Below, in pieces: positions 39,506 to 53,285 of a DNA stretch of 64,000 bases. The position numbers were made by a program, and so were the translations under genes. The stretch's first letter is position 1, and every line of letters starts with the position of its first letter. The notes under the pieces are model-generated. The model was not told the DNA's origin. It searched no databases and saw only the letters and a program-made list of their open reading frames with translations. The DNA lies in NCBI RefSeq assembly GCF_048564905.1, contig NC_133002.1, positions 30,184,501 to 30,248,500 of the forward strand, read 5' to 3'. The DNA is from Vicugna pacos. Taxonomy: Eukaryota; Chordata; Mammalia; Artiodactyla; Camelidae.

Positions 39506-40701
39506 GTGAAAATTTCATGAAATTCTAACTAGCACTATGAAACATACCGACAAATCAGAGTAACTGATTACAGTCCTTAATATTCCCTTTTGCTAGATGA
39601 ATGAATGTCTCTACACCTACTCAAATCTCAGAGTTCAATGTGTGTGAAAGATGTCAATCACCTAGCTTGATGGGAACACAAAGTTTGTTTTGAGTGGGGA
39701 ATTACACTACATATATTTATATGGGAAAGTACTAGATTCAACATGGTTTACAGTGAAAAATGCATGACTTTCAAATCGGCACAGGGATACAAATTGAGAA
39801 ATCATAGTAAGTGTTTCCAGTTCTATTCATACCCTTTATGCTAGATGAGCGAATGCTTCCCCAGGTGCTCAATTCTGAGAGTTGCATGTGTGTGACAACA
39901 ATCAATCAGCTTGCTTGTTGGGAATACACAGTTTGATTTGCGTGGGGAACTACACTAAATAAAAACATTTTTGAAAATTAACTCCAACATGGCTTTACAG
40001 TGAAAAATGCATGAACTTCAAACTGGCTTTAGGAAACATACTGAGAAATCAGAGTTAGTTTTTCTATTGCTACCCTTTCCCTTTATGATAGATTAATGAA
40101 CGCCTCTCTGCATGCTCAATTCTGAGAACTGAATGTGTGTGAAAGCCAACAATCAATAGCTTGATGGGAACACAAGGATTCTTTTCAGTGGGGAAATGCA
40201 CTACATACATATATATGGGGAGGTACTAGCTCCAAATAGGTTTTACACTAAAAACTGCATGAACTTCAAACTGGCACAAGCAAACATACTGAGAATTCAG
40301 AGCAAGTGTATCAACTGCTATCAATTATGTTTATGCTAGATGAACGACCACATCTCTATATGCTCAATTATGAGTGTTGAATGTGTGTGAAAGCCGTCAG
40401 TATCCTAGCTTGAAGAAACACAATGTTTCTTTTCAGTTGGGTGCTGCACTTCATAGATATATATGGAGAGGTACTAGCTACAACCCAGTTTTACAGTGAA
40501 AACTGCATAAACTTCAAACTGACACTAGGAAACATATTGAGAAATCAGGGTTAGTGTTTGTACTGCTAACCTTTCCATTTAAGCTAGATGAAGGAACACT
40601 TCTTTACCTACTCAATGAAGAGAGTTCAATGTGTGTGAAAGCCATCAATCACCTGACTTGTTGGGAACACACTGTTTGTTTTGAGTGGTTAACTGCACTA
40701 C

Positions 40702-40719
40702 ATATATATATATATATAT
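40702..40719. repeat. (AT)9 tract, locus 1, U3
   Basis: 18 bp, the same length as in U2. Confidence 0.95.
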
Positions 40720-41064
40720 GTTGGGATGTACTATCTCCACCTCTATTTTACAGTGAAAACTGCATGACAGTCAAACTGGCACTAAGAAACATACTGAGAA
40801 ATCAGAGTAATTGTTTACAGTGCTACCCATTCACTTTATGCTGGATGAATGAATGCATCTATTCCTGCTCAATTCTGAGAGTTGAGTGTGTGAGAAATCA
40901 TCAAAAGTCAAGCTTGTTGGCAACACACACTTTGTTTCCACTGGTGAACTACACTACATACATATATATGGGGTGGTAATAGCTCCAACTCTGTTTTACA
41001 CTGAAAAATTTATGAAATTCAAACAGGCACTAGGAAACATACTGAGAAATCACTGTAAGTGTTT

Positions 41065-41187
41065 TTTTAAACTTTTTTATTGATTTATAATCATTTTAAA
41101 ATGTTGTGTCAAATTCCAGTGTTCAGCACAATTTTTCAGTCATTCATGGACATATACACACTCATTGCCACAATTTTTTTCTCTGGG
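41065..41187 (-). mobile_element. LINE-1 3'-end fragment, U3 copy
   Basis: It has the same 123 bp, and the flanking duplication lies at 41,051-41,064 and 41,188-41,201. It is a passenger of the amplified unit. Confidence 0.8.
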
Positions 41188-44100
41188 CACAGTAAGTGTT
41201 TCTAATACTACCCATTCCCTCTATGCTAGGTGAATGAACACTCTACACCTGCTCAATTCTGACAGTTCAATGTGTGTTAAAGCTGTTAATCACTTAGCTT
41301 ATTAGGAACAACAGATTATTTTCAGTGGGGAAATACACTACTTACATATATATGGGGATGCACAAGCTGCAACTTGGTTTTACAGTGAAAACTGCATGAA
41401 TTTCAAATCAGCACTGGGAAACATACTGGGAAACCAGAGTAAGTGTTTCTATTGTTACCCATTCCTTTTATACTAGATGAACGAATGCCTCTACACCTGC
41501 TTAACTCTGAGAAGTTCCTGTGTGTGAAAACCATCAATCACCTAGCTTGTTGGGAAAACACACTTTGTTTTGATAGGGTACTACACTTCATAGATATATA
41601 AGGGTAGATACTAGCTCCAACTCGGTTTTACCATGGAATTGCATGAACTTCAAACTGGCACTAGTAAACATACAGATAAATGAGAGCAATTGTTTACAGT
41701 GCTAACCATTCCCTTTATGCTAGATGAACGAATGCCTCTACACCTGCTCAATTCTGAGAGTTCAATGTGTGTAAAATTCATCAAACACCTATCTTGTTGG
41801 GAACACACAGTTTGTTTCCAGTGGGGAACTACACTACATAAATATATATGGGGAGGTACTAGCTCCAACTCGATTTTGCAGTGAAAAATTCATGAAATTC
41901 TAACTGGCACTATGAAACATACTGACAATCCAGAATAAGTGTTTACACTGCTACCCATTCCTTTATGCTAGATGAATGAATACCTCTACACCTACTCAAT
42001 TCTGAGTTCATTGTTTGTGAAAGCTGTCAATCACATAGCTTGCTGGGAACACACAGTTTATTTTGAGTGGGAAAAAACACTAAATATATGTATATATGGA
42101 TTTACTAGCTCCAACTCGGTTTTACAGTGAAAACTGCATGAGGTTCAAACTGGCACTAGAATACATACAGAAAAATCAGTGTAAGTGATTCAGGGCTAAC
42201 CATCCTCTTTAAGCTAGATAAACAAATGCCTCTACACCTGCTCAATTGTGAGAGATCAATATGTCTAAAAGTCGTCAGTCACTTCGCTTGTTGGGAATAC
42301 AAAGTTTGTTTTGAGTAAGGAACTACGCTACATACATATATATGGGGAGTTACTAGATTCAACTCGATTTTACTGTGAAAACTGCATGAACTTCAACCCG
42401 CACTTGGAAAAATACTGAGAAATCAGAGTAAGTGTTTATACTGATAACCAATCCCTTTATGCTAGATGAATGAACGCCTTTTCACATGCTCAATTCTGAG
42501 AGTTGAAAGTGTGTGAAAGCTGTAACATAGCTTGTTGGAAAAACAGAGTTTATTTTGAGTAGGAAACTATACTTCATACATATATATATGGGGAGGTACA
42601 GGCTACAACTCGATTTTACAGTGAAAAGTGGATGAAATTCAAACCGAAACTAGGAAACATACTGACAAATCAGAGTAAGTGTTTCTACTGCTACCCATCC
42701 CATTTTTGCCTAATGAACGAGCGCCTCTACACCTTCTCAATTCTGAGAGTTGAATGTGTGAAAGCCATCCATCACCAAGCTTTTTGAAACGCAAAGTTTG
42801 TTTTGAGTGGGGAAATACGCTACATACATATATATAGGGAGGTAACAGCTCCAACTCGGGTTTACTGTAAAAACTGCATGAATTTCAAACCAGGACTAGG
42901 AAACAAACTGAGAAATCAGAGTAAGTGTTTCTACTTCTACCCATTCCCTTTATGCTAGATGAATGAATGCCTCTACACTTGCTCTATTCTGAGAGTTCAT
43001 TGTGTGTGAAAGCCATCCATTACATAGCCTGTAGGGAATACACAGATTGTTTTGAGTGGGGAACTACACTACATAAATATATATGGGTTTGTGCTATCTG
43101 GAACTCTGTTTACTGTGATAATTGCATGAATTTCATACTGGCACTATGAAACATACTGAGAAATCAGAGTAAGTGTTTCTTTGTTACCCATTCCCTTTAT
43201 GCTAGATGAATGAACACTTCTACACCTGCTCAATACTGAAAGTTTAATGTATGTCAAAACCATCAATCACCTAGCTTGTTGGGAACATACACTTTGTTTT
43301 GAATGGGGAACTACACTACATACATATATATTTGTGTAGATACTAGCTCCAACTCGGTTTTACAGTGAAAATTGCATGAACTTCAAACAGGCACTAGGAA
43401 ACATACTGAGAAAACAGAGTAAGTGTTTCTACTGCTAACCATTTTCTTTATGCTAGATGAATGAACGCTTCTCCACATGATCATGTCTGAGATTTGAATC
43501 TGTGTGAACGCCATCAACCACCTACATTTTGGGAACAGACAGTTACTTTTGAGTTGGGAACTATAATACATACAAATAAATGGGGATGTACTAACTCCAA
43601 CTCTGTTTTATAGTGAAAACTGCATGAACTTCAATCTGGCAGTAAGAAACATACTGAGATTTCAGAGTAAGTGTTTCTACTGCTACCCATTCCCTTTATG
43701 CTACATGAGAAAACGCCTGTCCACATGCTAAATTGTGAGAGTTGAATGTGTGTGAAATGCATTAATCAATGAGCTTGTTAGGAAAATGTAGTTTTTTTTG
43801 AGTGGGAACAACACTACATACATATATATGGGAAGACACTTGCTGCAAATTGGTTTTACAATGAAAACTGCATGAACGTCCAATTGGCACTAGGAAACTA
43901 ACTGAGAAGTCAGAGTAAGTGTTTCTATTGCTTCCCATTCAACTTATGCTAGATGAACGAACGCCTCTAGACCTGCTCAATGTTGTGAGTTGAATGTGCA
44001 GAAAACCATTCATCACCTAACTTGTTGGGAACACACAGTTTGTATTTAGTGGGGAAATACACAACATAAATATATATTGAGGGATACTAGCTCATAATCG

Positions 44101-45304
44101 GTTTTACAGAGAAAATTTCATGAATTTCTAACCAGTAATAGGATTCATACTGAGAAATCACACTAAGTGTTTCTACTGCTAACAATTCCCTTTATACAAG
44201 AAGAATGAATGCCTGTCAACATGCTCACATCTGAGAGTTCAACGTGTGTGAAAGCTGTCAAACACCTAGCTTGTTGGGAAAACAGAGATTTTTCCAGTGG
44301 GGAACTACACTACATACATATATATTGGGAGGTACATGCTCCAAACTGGTTTTACAGTGAAAAATGTATGAACTTCTAACTGGCACTAGGAAACGTACTG
44401 AGAAATCAGAGTAAGTGATTATACTGATAACCATTCCCTATATGCTAGAAAAACGAATGCCTATACACCTCCTTAGTTCTGAGAGTTGTATGTGTGTGAA
44501 AGCTATCCATCACCTAGCTTTTTGGGAACACACAGTTTGTTTTGATTGGGGAACTACACTACATACATATAATATATGGGCATGTACTAGTTCCATCTCA
44601 GTTTTACAATGAAAACTGCATGAACTTCAAACCGGCACTAGGAAACACACTGAGAAATCAGAGAAACTTTTACACTGCTACCCATTCCCTTAATGCTAGA
44701 TGAATGAACGCCTCTACACCTGCTTATTCTGAGAGTTCAATGTGTTTGAAATCCGTCAAACATCAAGCTTGTTGGGAACACATAGTTTGTTTCCATTGGG
44801 GAACTACACTACATACATATATATGTGAGGTATTAGCTTCAATATGGTTTTACATTGAAAACTGCATGAACTTCAAACCGGCACTAGGAAACGTTTTGAG
44901 AAATCAGAGTAAGTGTTTCTACTGCTACCCATTCCATTTATGATAGATGAATGAACAATTCTCCACGTGCTAAATTCTGAGGCTTGAATTTGTGTGAAAT
45001 CCCATAATCACCTAGCTTGTTGGGAACACAAATTTCTTTTCAGTGGGGAAATGCACTATTTACATATACATGGGGATGTACTAGCTCCAACTCGGTTTTA
45101 CAGTGAAAACTGCATGTACTTCAAATGGCACTAGGAAACATACTGACACACCAGAATAATTGTTTCTACTGCTAACCATTCCTTTTATGCTAGATGAATG
45201 AACGTCTCTACACCTACTGAATTCTCAGAGTTCAATGTGTGTGAAAGCGGTCAATCACCTAGCTTGGTGGGAACACAGATTTTGTTTTGATTGGGGAATA
45301 ACAC

Positions 45305-45307
<3 letters not shown>

Positions 45308-45339
<32 letters not shown>
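45308..45339. repeat. (AT)16 tract, locus 2, U3
   Basis: 32 bp, the longest version of locus 2. Confidence 0.95.
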
Positions 45340-45341
<2 letters not shown>

Positions 45342-47598
45342 GGAAGTACTAGCTTCAACACAGTCTTATAGTGAAAAATACACAGGCTTCAAACCAGCAC
45401 AAGGAAACATATTGAGAAACCATAGTAAGCATTTCCAATTCTACCCATTCCCTTTATAATAGATGAATGAACGCCTCAACAGGTGCTCAATATTGAGAGT
45501 CGAATGTGTGTGACAGCATTCTATCAACTTGCTTTTTGGTAACACACAGTTTGTTTTGAGTGGGGAACTAAGCTACAAAAATATATATTGGTAGGAAGTA
45601 GCTCCAACATGGTTTTACAGTGAAAACTGCATGAACTTCAAACTGGTATTAGGAAACATACTGAGAATTCACAGTTAATTATTCTACTGCTACCCTTTCC
45701 CTATATGCTAGATGAACTAATGCCTCTCCGCATGCTCAATTCTGAGAATTGAATGTGTGTAAAAGCCAACAATCATATAGATTCTTGGGAACACAAAGAT
45801 TCTTTTCAGTGGGGAACAGCACTACATACATATATACGGGGATGTACTAGCTCCAAACGGTTTTACTGTGAAAAGTACGTGAACTTCAGACTGGCACTAG
45901 GAAACATACTGAGAAATCAGAGTAAGTGTTTCAACTGCTAGCCATTCCCTTTATGCTAGATGAAAGAACACATATTCATGTGCTCAATTTTGATTGTTGA
46001 TGTGTGTGAAAGTCGTCAATATCCTAGCTTGAGGGAACACAATGTTTCTTTTCAGTTGGTGGCTGCACTACATACATTTATTGGGAGGTACTAGTCCCAA
46101 CTCGTTTTTACTGTGAAAACAGCATGAAATTCAAACTGGCACTATGAAACAATCTTAGAAATAGGAGTAACTCTTTCCATTGCTACCCATTCCCTTTATG
46201 CTAGTTGAATGAACACCTCTACACCTGCTCAATTCTGAGAGTTCAATATGTGTGAGAGCCATCAATCACCTATCTTGTTGGGAACACACAGTTTGTTTTG
46301 AGTAGGGAACTACACTACATACATATATATGGGGAGGTACAAGCTCCAAGTCCATTTTACAGTGAAAACTTCATGAACATTAAAACTGCACTAGGAAACA
46401 TACTGAGAAATCAGATTAAGTGTTTTTTCTGCTACCCATTCCCCTTATGCTAGATGAACGAATGCCTCTCCAAATGCTCAATTATTACAGTTGAATGTGT
46501 GTTAAAGCTATCACCTAGCTTGTTCAGAATACACAGTTAGTTTTGAGTGGGGAAGAACAGTACACGTATATATATATATTTATGGGGTGGTTCTAGCTTC
46601 AACTCCGTTTTACAGGGAAAATTTCATGAAATTCTAACTGGCTGTAGGAAAGATATAGAGAAATCACAGTAAGTGTTTCCAGTGCTACACATTTCCTTTA
46701 TGCTTGATGAATGAATACCTCTCCACATGCTCAATTCTGGTAGTTGAATGTATGTGAAAGCCTCCAATCACTTAGCTTGTGGGAACACAAAGATTCTTTT
46801 CAGTGTGGAGCTGCACTACTTACATAGATATGGGTTCTACTAGCTCCAACTTGGTTTTATTTTGAAAACTGCATGATATTTAAACAGGCACAAGGAAGCA
46901 TACCAAGAAATCAGACTAAGTCATTCTACTGCTAACCATTCTCTTTATAATTGATGAAAGAACGCCTCTCCATATGCTCATTTCTGAGAGTTGAATGTGT
47001 GTGAAAGTCATCAATCACATACCTTGTTGGGAACACACAGTTTTGTGTGGGGTACTACAGTACATACATACATATTGGGAGGTACTAGCTCCAACTCGAT
47101 TTTACAGTGAAAACTGCATGAACTTCAAACCAGTACTAGGAAACATACTGAGAAACTAGAGAAAGTGTTTCTACTGCAACCCATTCCCTTTATGCTAGAT
47201 GAACGAATGTCTCTCCACATGCTAAATTCTGAGACTTGAATTTGTGTGAAATCCCTTAATCACCTAGCTTGTTGGGAACACAAAGTTTCTTTTCAGTGGG
47301 AAAATGCACTATTTACATATACATGGGGATGTACTAGCTCCAACTCGGTTTCACAGTGAAAACTGCATGAACTTCAAAATAGCACTAGCAAACATACTGA
47401 GTAATCAGAGTAAGTGTTTACAGTGCTACCCATTCCCTTTATGCTAGATGAAGGACTACCTATCCATGTGCTCAATTAAGAGAGTTGAATGTGTGTCAAA
47501 GCTGTCAATTACCTAGCTTGTTGGGAACACACTCTTTTAAGTGGGGTATTACCCTACATACATATATATTGGTAGGTACTAGCTCCATTTCGGTTTTA

Positions 47599-47607
47599 CA
47601 GTGAAAA
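47599..47607. repeat. Hybrid B/A monomer junction in U3
   Basis: The join is identical to that in U2 (cggttttacagtgaaaactg). The event therefore happened once and was then amplified with the unit. Confidence 0.88.
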
Positions 47608-50600
47608 CTGCATGAACTTCAAACAGGCACTAAGAAAAATACCGAGGAACCAGAGATAGTGTTTCTACTGCAACCCATTCTATTTATGCTAGAGGAACGA
47701 ATGTCTGTCCACATGCTCAATTCTGAGAGTTACGCATGTATGAAAGCCATCAATCCGCTAGCTTGTTGGGAGCACACAGTTTATTTGGGCATGAAACTTC
47801 AATACATACATATATATTGGGAGGCACTAGCTCCAACTCAGTTTCACAGTGAAAACTGCATGAAATTCAAACCATCACTAGGAAACATACTGTGAATCCA
47901 GAGTTAGAGTTTCTACTGAAACCCATTCCACTTATGCCAGATAAACGAACGTCTCTCTACATGCTCAATTCTGAGAGTTAACTGTGTGTGAAAGCCAAGA
48001 ATCTTCTAGCTTGTTGGAAACACACAGACCTTTTGAGAGTGAAACTACACTACCTACATATATATGGGGATTTATAGCTCCAAAGCGGTTTTACAGTTAA
48101 AACTGCATGAATTTCAAACTGGCAATAGGGAACTTACTGAGAGACAAAAGTTCGTGTTTCTACTGCAAACCATTCCCTTTATGCCAGATGAATGAAAGTC
48201 TTTCCATATGCTCAATTTTGAGAGTTATGTGTGTGTGATTGTCGTCAAGGTTATAGCTTGTTGGGATCACACAGCTTCTTTTGAGAGTGAAAACACACTA
48301 CGTACATATATATGTGGAGGCAGAAGATATACCTCGGTTTTAGAGTGGAAACAGCATGAATTTTAAATGGTTACTGGGAAACATACTGATAAACCAGAGA
48401 TTGTGTTTATACTGCAACCCATTTACTTTATGTTAAATGAACGAAAGTCTCTCCACATGCTAAATTCTGAGAGTTAAGTGTGTGTGAAACAAGTCAATTT
48501 GCTAGCCTGTTTGGAAAACACAGTTTCTTGTGAGTGAAACTACACTACATTTATATATATGGGGAGGCACTAGATCCAACTAGGTTTTACAGTGAAAACT
48601 ACATGAACTTCAAACCGGCAGTAGGAAGCATACTGAAAAAGCAGAGGTAGTGTTTCTACTGCAAAGTATTCCATTTATACTACATGAACAAATGTCTCTC
48701 CACATGCTCAATTCTGAGAGTTAAGTGTGTGTGAAAGCCCTCAATTTCCTAGCTTCTTGGGAACACACAGTTAGTGTTGAGACTGAAATTACACTAAATA
48801 CATAATATGGGGAGGCACAAACTCCAACACGATTTTACAGTGAAAACTGCATGAACTTCAAACTGGCACTAGGAAACTTATTGAGATTCCAGTTTTAATG
48901 TTTCTACTGCAACTGATTACATTTTTGCCAGATGAACGAACATCTCTCCACATACTTAATTCTTGGAGTTAAGTGTGTGTGAAAGCCATTAATTTCCTGG
49001 ATTGTTGGGAACACACAGTTTCTTTAGAGTGTGAACTACAGTACATACATATATATGGGGACGGACTTGATCCAACTCAGTTTTACTGTGAATACTGCAT
49101 GAAAATCAAACTGGCACTAGGAAACATACTGAGAAACCAGAGTGAGTGTTTCTACTGCAACCCATTCTATTATGCCAGATGAATGAACGTCTCTTCACAT
49201 GCTGAATTCTGAGAGATAAGTGTTTGTGAAATCCATCAATCTCTGAGCTTGTTGGGAAAACACAGTTTGTTTTGAGAATGAAACTACACTACATACATAT
49301 ACATTGGGAGGAACAAGCTCTAACTCAATTTTACAGAGAAAACTGCATGAACTTCAAACTGACACTAGGAATCATACCGAGAAACCAGAGTTAGTGTTTG
49401 TACAGAAACCCATCCTCTTTAAGGTAGATGAGCAAGGGTGTCTCACCAGCTCAATTCTGAGATTTAAGTACGTGTGAAATCCGACAATCTGCTAGCTTGT
49501 TGCGAACACACAGTTTGTTTTGAGAGTGAAAATAGACTACAAACATGTATATGGGGGAGTCCTATTTCCAAATCTGTTTTACACTGACAACTGCATGAAC
49601 TAAAAAACAGCACTAGGAAACATACTGAGAGACCAGAGTTCCTGTTTCTACTGCCACCCATTCCCTTTATGCTAGATGAACCAAAATCTCTCCACATGAT
49701 CAATTCTGAGGGTTAAGTGTGTGTTAAAATTGTCAGTCTCCGAGCTTGTTGGGAACACACAGTTTGTTCTGAGACTGAAATTACAATACAAACATAATGA
49801 GGGGGGCAAGCTCCCACCCGGTTTTAAAGTGAAAACTCCATGAACTTCACACAGGAACTAGTAAACCTAATGAGAGACCAGAAATATTGCTCCTAATGCA
49901 TCCCATTCCATTTATGCTAGATGAACGAATGTCTCACTACATGCTCAATTCTGAGAGTTAAGTGTGTGTGAAAGCTGTCAATCTCTTAGCTTTTTGGGAA
50001 CACACCATTACTATTGGGAATGAAACAACACTGCATACATAATATGGAAGGGACAAGCTCCAAATCGGGTTTACAGTGAAAACTGCATGAACTTCAAAGC
50101 GGCACTAGGAAACATACTGAGAAAGCAGAGTTATTGTTTCGACTGCAACCCATTCCATTTATTTTCGATAAATGAACATCTGTCCTCAAGTTTAATTCTG
50201 ATAGTTAACTGTGTGTGTGTGAAACCTGCCAATCTCCTAGCTTGTTGGGAACACTCAGTTTCTTCTGAGGGTGAAACTACACTACATAAATAATATGGGG
50301 AAGCGCAAACTCCAAATTGATTTTAAAGTGAAAACTGCATGAATTTCAAACCGGCACTAGGAAACATACTGAGAGAGAGTTAGTGTTTCTACTGCAAACC
50401 ATTTCCTTTATGCAAGATGAACGAAAGTCTCTCCACATGCTCAAATCTCAGAGTTAAGTGTGTAGGAAAGCTGTCAATCTGCTAGCTTATTGGGAATGCA
50501 CAGTTTATTCTGAGAGTGAAACTACACTACATACTTATATATGGGGAGGCAATAGCTCCATCTCGTTTTTTCAGTGAAAACTGCATGAACTTCTAACTGG

Positions 50601-51562
50601 CACTAGGAAACATACTGAGAAACCAGAGTTTGTGTTTCTACAGATACCTGTTCCACTATGGCAGATGAACACACATCTCTCCACATGCTCAATTCTGAGA
50701 GTTTAGTGTGTGTGAAAGCTGTCAATATCCTAGCTTGTAAAAAACACACAGTTTCTTTTGAGAGTGAAAATACACTACATACATATATATTTGGATGCAG
50801 AATCTACTACTTGGTTTTACAGTAGAATATGCACGAAATTCAAACCGGCATTAGGAAACATACTGAGAAACCAGAGTAAGTGTTTCTACTGCAACCCATT
50901 CCCTTTAAGCTAGATGCACGAAACTCTCTCCACATGCTCAATTCTGAGAGTTTAGTGTATGTTAAAGCCATTAATTTGCTAGCTTGTTGGGAAAACACAG
51001 TTTCTTGTTAGTTGATCTACACTAAATTCATATATATGTGGAGGAAGTAGCTACAACTTGGTTTTACAGTAAAAACTGAATAAACTTCAAACCTCCACTA
51101 GGAAACTTACTGGGAAAACAGAGGTGTTGTTTTACTGCAACCCATTCCATTTAGGCTAGATGAATGAAAGTCTCTTGACATGTTCAAACCTGAGACTTAA
51201 GTGTGTGTGAATGCCGTTAATCTGCCTGCTTCTTGGGAACACACATTTCCTTATGAGGGTGAAACTACACTACATACATATATATGGTGGATTTCTACCT
51301 CCAAATGGGTTTTACATTGAAACAGCATGTACTACAAACGAGCACTAGGAAACATGCTGAGAGATCAATGGTTGTGTTTCTACTGCCACCCATTCCCTTT
51401 ATGCTAGATGAACGGACGTCTCTCCACATGCACAATTCTGAGAGTTAAGAGTGTGTGAAAGCCATCAATCTCTTATCTTGCTGCAAACACACTGTTACTA
51501 AGAGACTGAATCTACACTACGTACATAATATGGGCAGTTACTAGCTCAAACTCGGTTTTACA
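47604..51562. repeat. Type A block across U3/U4
   Basis: It is equivalent to 24,735-26,864 plus 1-1,830 of U1, complete with the five monomers absent from U2. Confidence 0.85.
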
Positions 51563-52751
51563 GTGAAAATTTCATGAAATTCTAACTAGCACTAAGAAAC
51601 ATACCGACAAATCAGAGTAACTGATTACAGTCCTTAATATTCCCTTTTGCTAGATGAATGAATGTCTCTACACCTACTCAAATCTCAGAGTTCAATGTGT
51701 GTGAAAGATGTCAATCACCTAGCTTGATGGGAACACAAAGTTTGTTTTGAGTGGGGAATTACACTACATATATTTATATGGGAAAGTACTAGATTCAACA
51801 TGGTTTACAGTGAAAAATGCATGACTTTCAAATCGGCACAGGGATACAAATTGAGAAATCATAGTAAGTGTTTCCAGTTCTATTCATACCCTTCATGCTA
51901 GATGAGCGAATGCTTCCCCAGGTGCTCAATTCTGAGAGTTGCATGTGTGTGACAACAATCAATCAGCTTGCTTGTTGGGAATACACAGTTTGATTTGCGT
52001 GGGGAACTACACTAAATAAAAACATTTTTGAAAATTAACTCCAACATGGCTTTACAGTGAAAAATGCATGAACTTCAAACTGGCTTTAGGAAACATACTG
52101 AGAAATCAGAGTTAGTTTTTCTATTGCTACCCTTTCCCTTTATGATAGATTAATGAACGCCTCTCTGCATGCTCAATTCTGAGAACTGAATGTGTGTGAA
52201 AGCCAACAATCAATAGCTTGATGGGAACACAAGGATTCTTTTCAGTGGGGAAATGCACTACATACATATATATGGGGAGGTACTAGCTCCAAATAGGTTT
52301 TACACTAAAAACTGCATGAACTTCAAACTGGCACAAGCAAACATACTGAGAATTCAGAGCAAGTGTATCAACTGCTATCAATTATGTTTATGCTAGATGA
52401 ACGACCACATCTCTATATGCTCAATTATGACTGTTGAATGTGTGTGAAAGCCGTCAGTATCCTAGCTTGAAGAAACACAATGTTTCTTTTCAGTTGGGTG
52501 CTGCACTTCATAGATATATATGGAGAGGTACTAGCTACAACCCAGTTTTACAGTGAAAACTGCATAAACTTCAAACTGACACTAGGAAACATATTGAGAA
52601 ATCAGGGTTAGTGTTTGTACTGCTAACCTTTCCATTTAAGCTAGATGAAGGAACACTTCTTTACCTACTCAATGAAGAGAGTTCAATGTGTGTGAAAGCC
52701 ATCAATCACCTGACTTGTTGGGAACACACTGTTTGTTTTGAGTGGTTAACT

Positions 52752-52758
<7 letters not shown>

Positions 52759-52818
<60 letters not shown>
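52759..52818. repeat. (AT)30 tract, locus 1, U4
   Basis: A 60-bp pure AT run, more than three times the length in U2 and U3. Long perfect AT runs can extrude cruciforms and are prone to slippage. Part of the length could also be a sequencing or assembly effect. Confidence 0.95.
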
Positions 52819-52822
<4 letters not shown>

Positions 52823-53163
52823 GGATGTACTATCTCCACCTCTATTTTACAGTGAAAACTGCATGACAGTCAAACTGGCACTAAGAAACATACTGAGAAA
52901 TCAGAGTAATTGTTTACAGTGCTACCCATTCACTTTATGCTGGATGAATGAATGCATCTATTCCTGCTCAATTCTGAGAGTTGAGTGTGTGAGAAATCAT
53001 CAAAAGTCAAGCTTGTTGGCAACACACACTTTGTTTCCACTGGTGAACTACACTACATACATATATATGGGGTGGTAATAGCTCCAACTCTGTTTTACAC
53101 TGAAAAATTTATGAAATTCAAACAGGCACTAGGAAACATACTGAGAAATCACTGTAAGTGATT

Positions 53164-53285
53164 TTTAAACTTTTTTATTGATTTATAATCATTTTAAAAT
53201 GTTGTGTCAAATTCCAGTGTTCAGCACAATTTTTCAGTCATTCATGGACATATACACACTCATTGCCACAATTTTTTTCTCTGGG
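53164..53285 (-). mobile_element. LINE-1 3'-end fragment, U4 copy with altered left edge
   Basis: It is the same insertion, but the left edge reads gtgatttttaaac where the other units have gtgtttttttaaac. There is a T-to-A change and the run is one base shorter. The right duplication is at 53,286-53,299. The left duplication, from 53,150, is eroded by this change. Confidence 0.78.

Larger units (their letters stand above)
39506..47603. repeat. Type B block of U3
   Basis: It is collinear with the type B blocks of U1, U2 and U4. The second AT tract is longest here (32 bp). It ends at the hybrid monomer at 47,599-47,607. Confidence 0.85.
38030..50086. repeat. HOR unit U3, standard 48-monomer form
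   Basis: U3 is 12,057 bp: 48 monomers, the 123-bp L1 piece with its flanking duplication, and two AT tracts of 18 and 32 bp. The order is type A (to about 39,505), type B (to about 47,603), then type A. It is collinear with U4 throughout, and the 29-bp length difference comes from the AT tracts (+30 in U4) and the left edge of the L1 piece (-1 in U4). It shares some variants with U5 and others with U1, so it is not simply the sister of its neighbour. Confidence 0.93.

Noticed and set aside
52611-53078. The longest open frame in the window (155 codons), with a long Ile-Tyr repeat
   Set aside because: The frame crosses monomer borders and is lengthened by the AT tract, which reads as alternating Ile-Tyr. 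The same frame is 141-143 codons in other units, purely from tract length.
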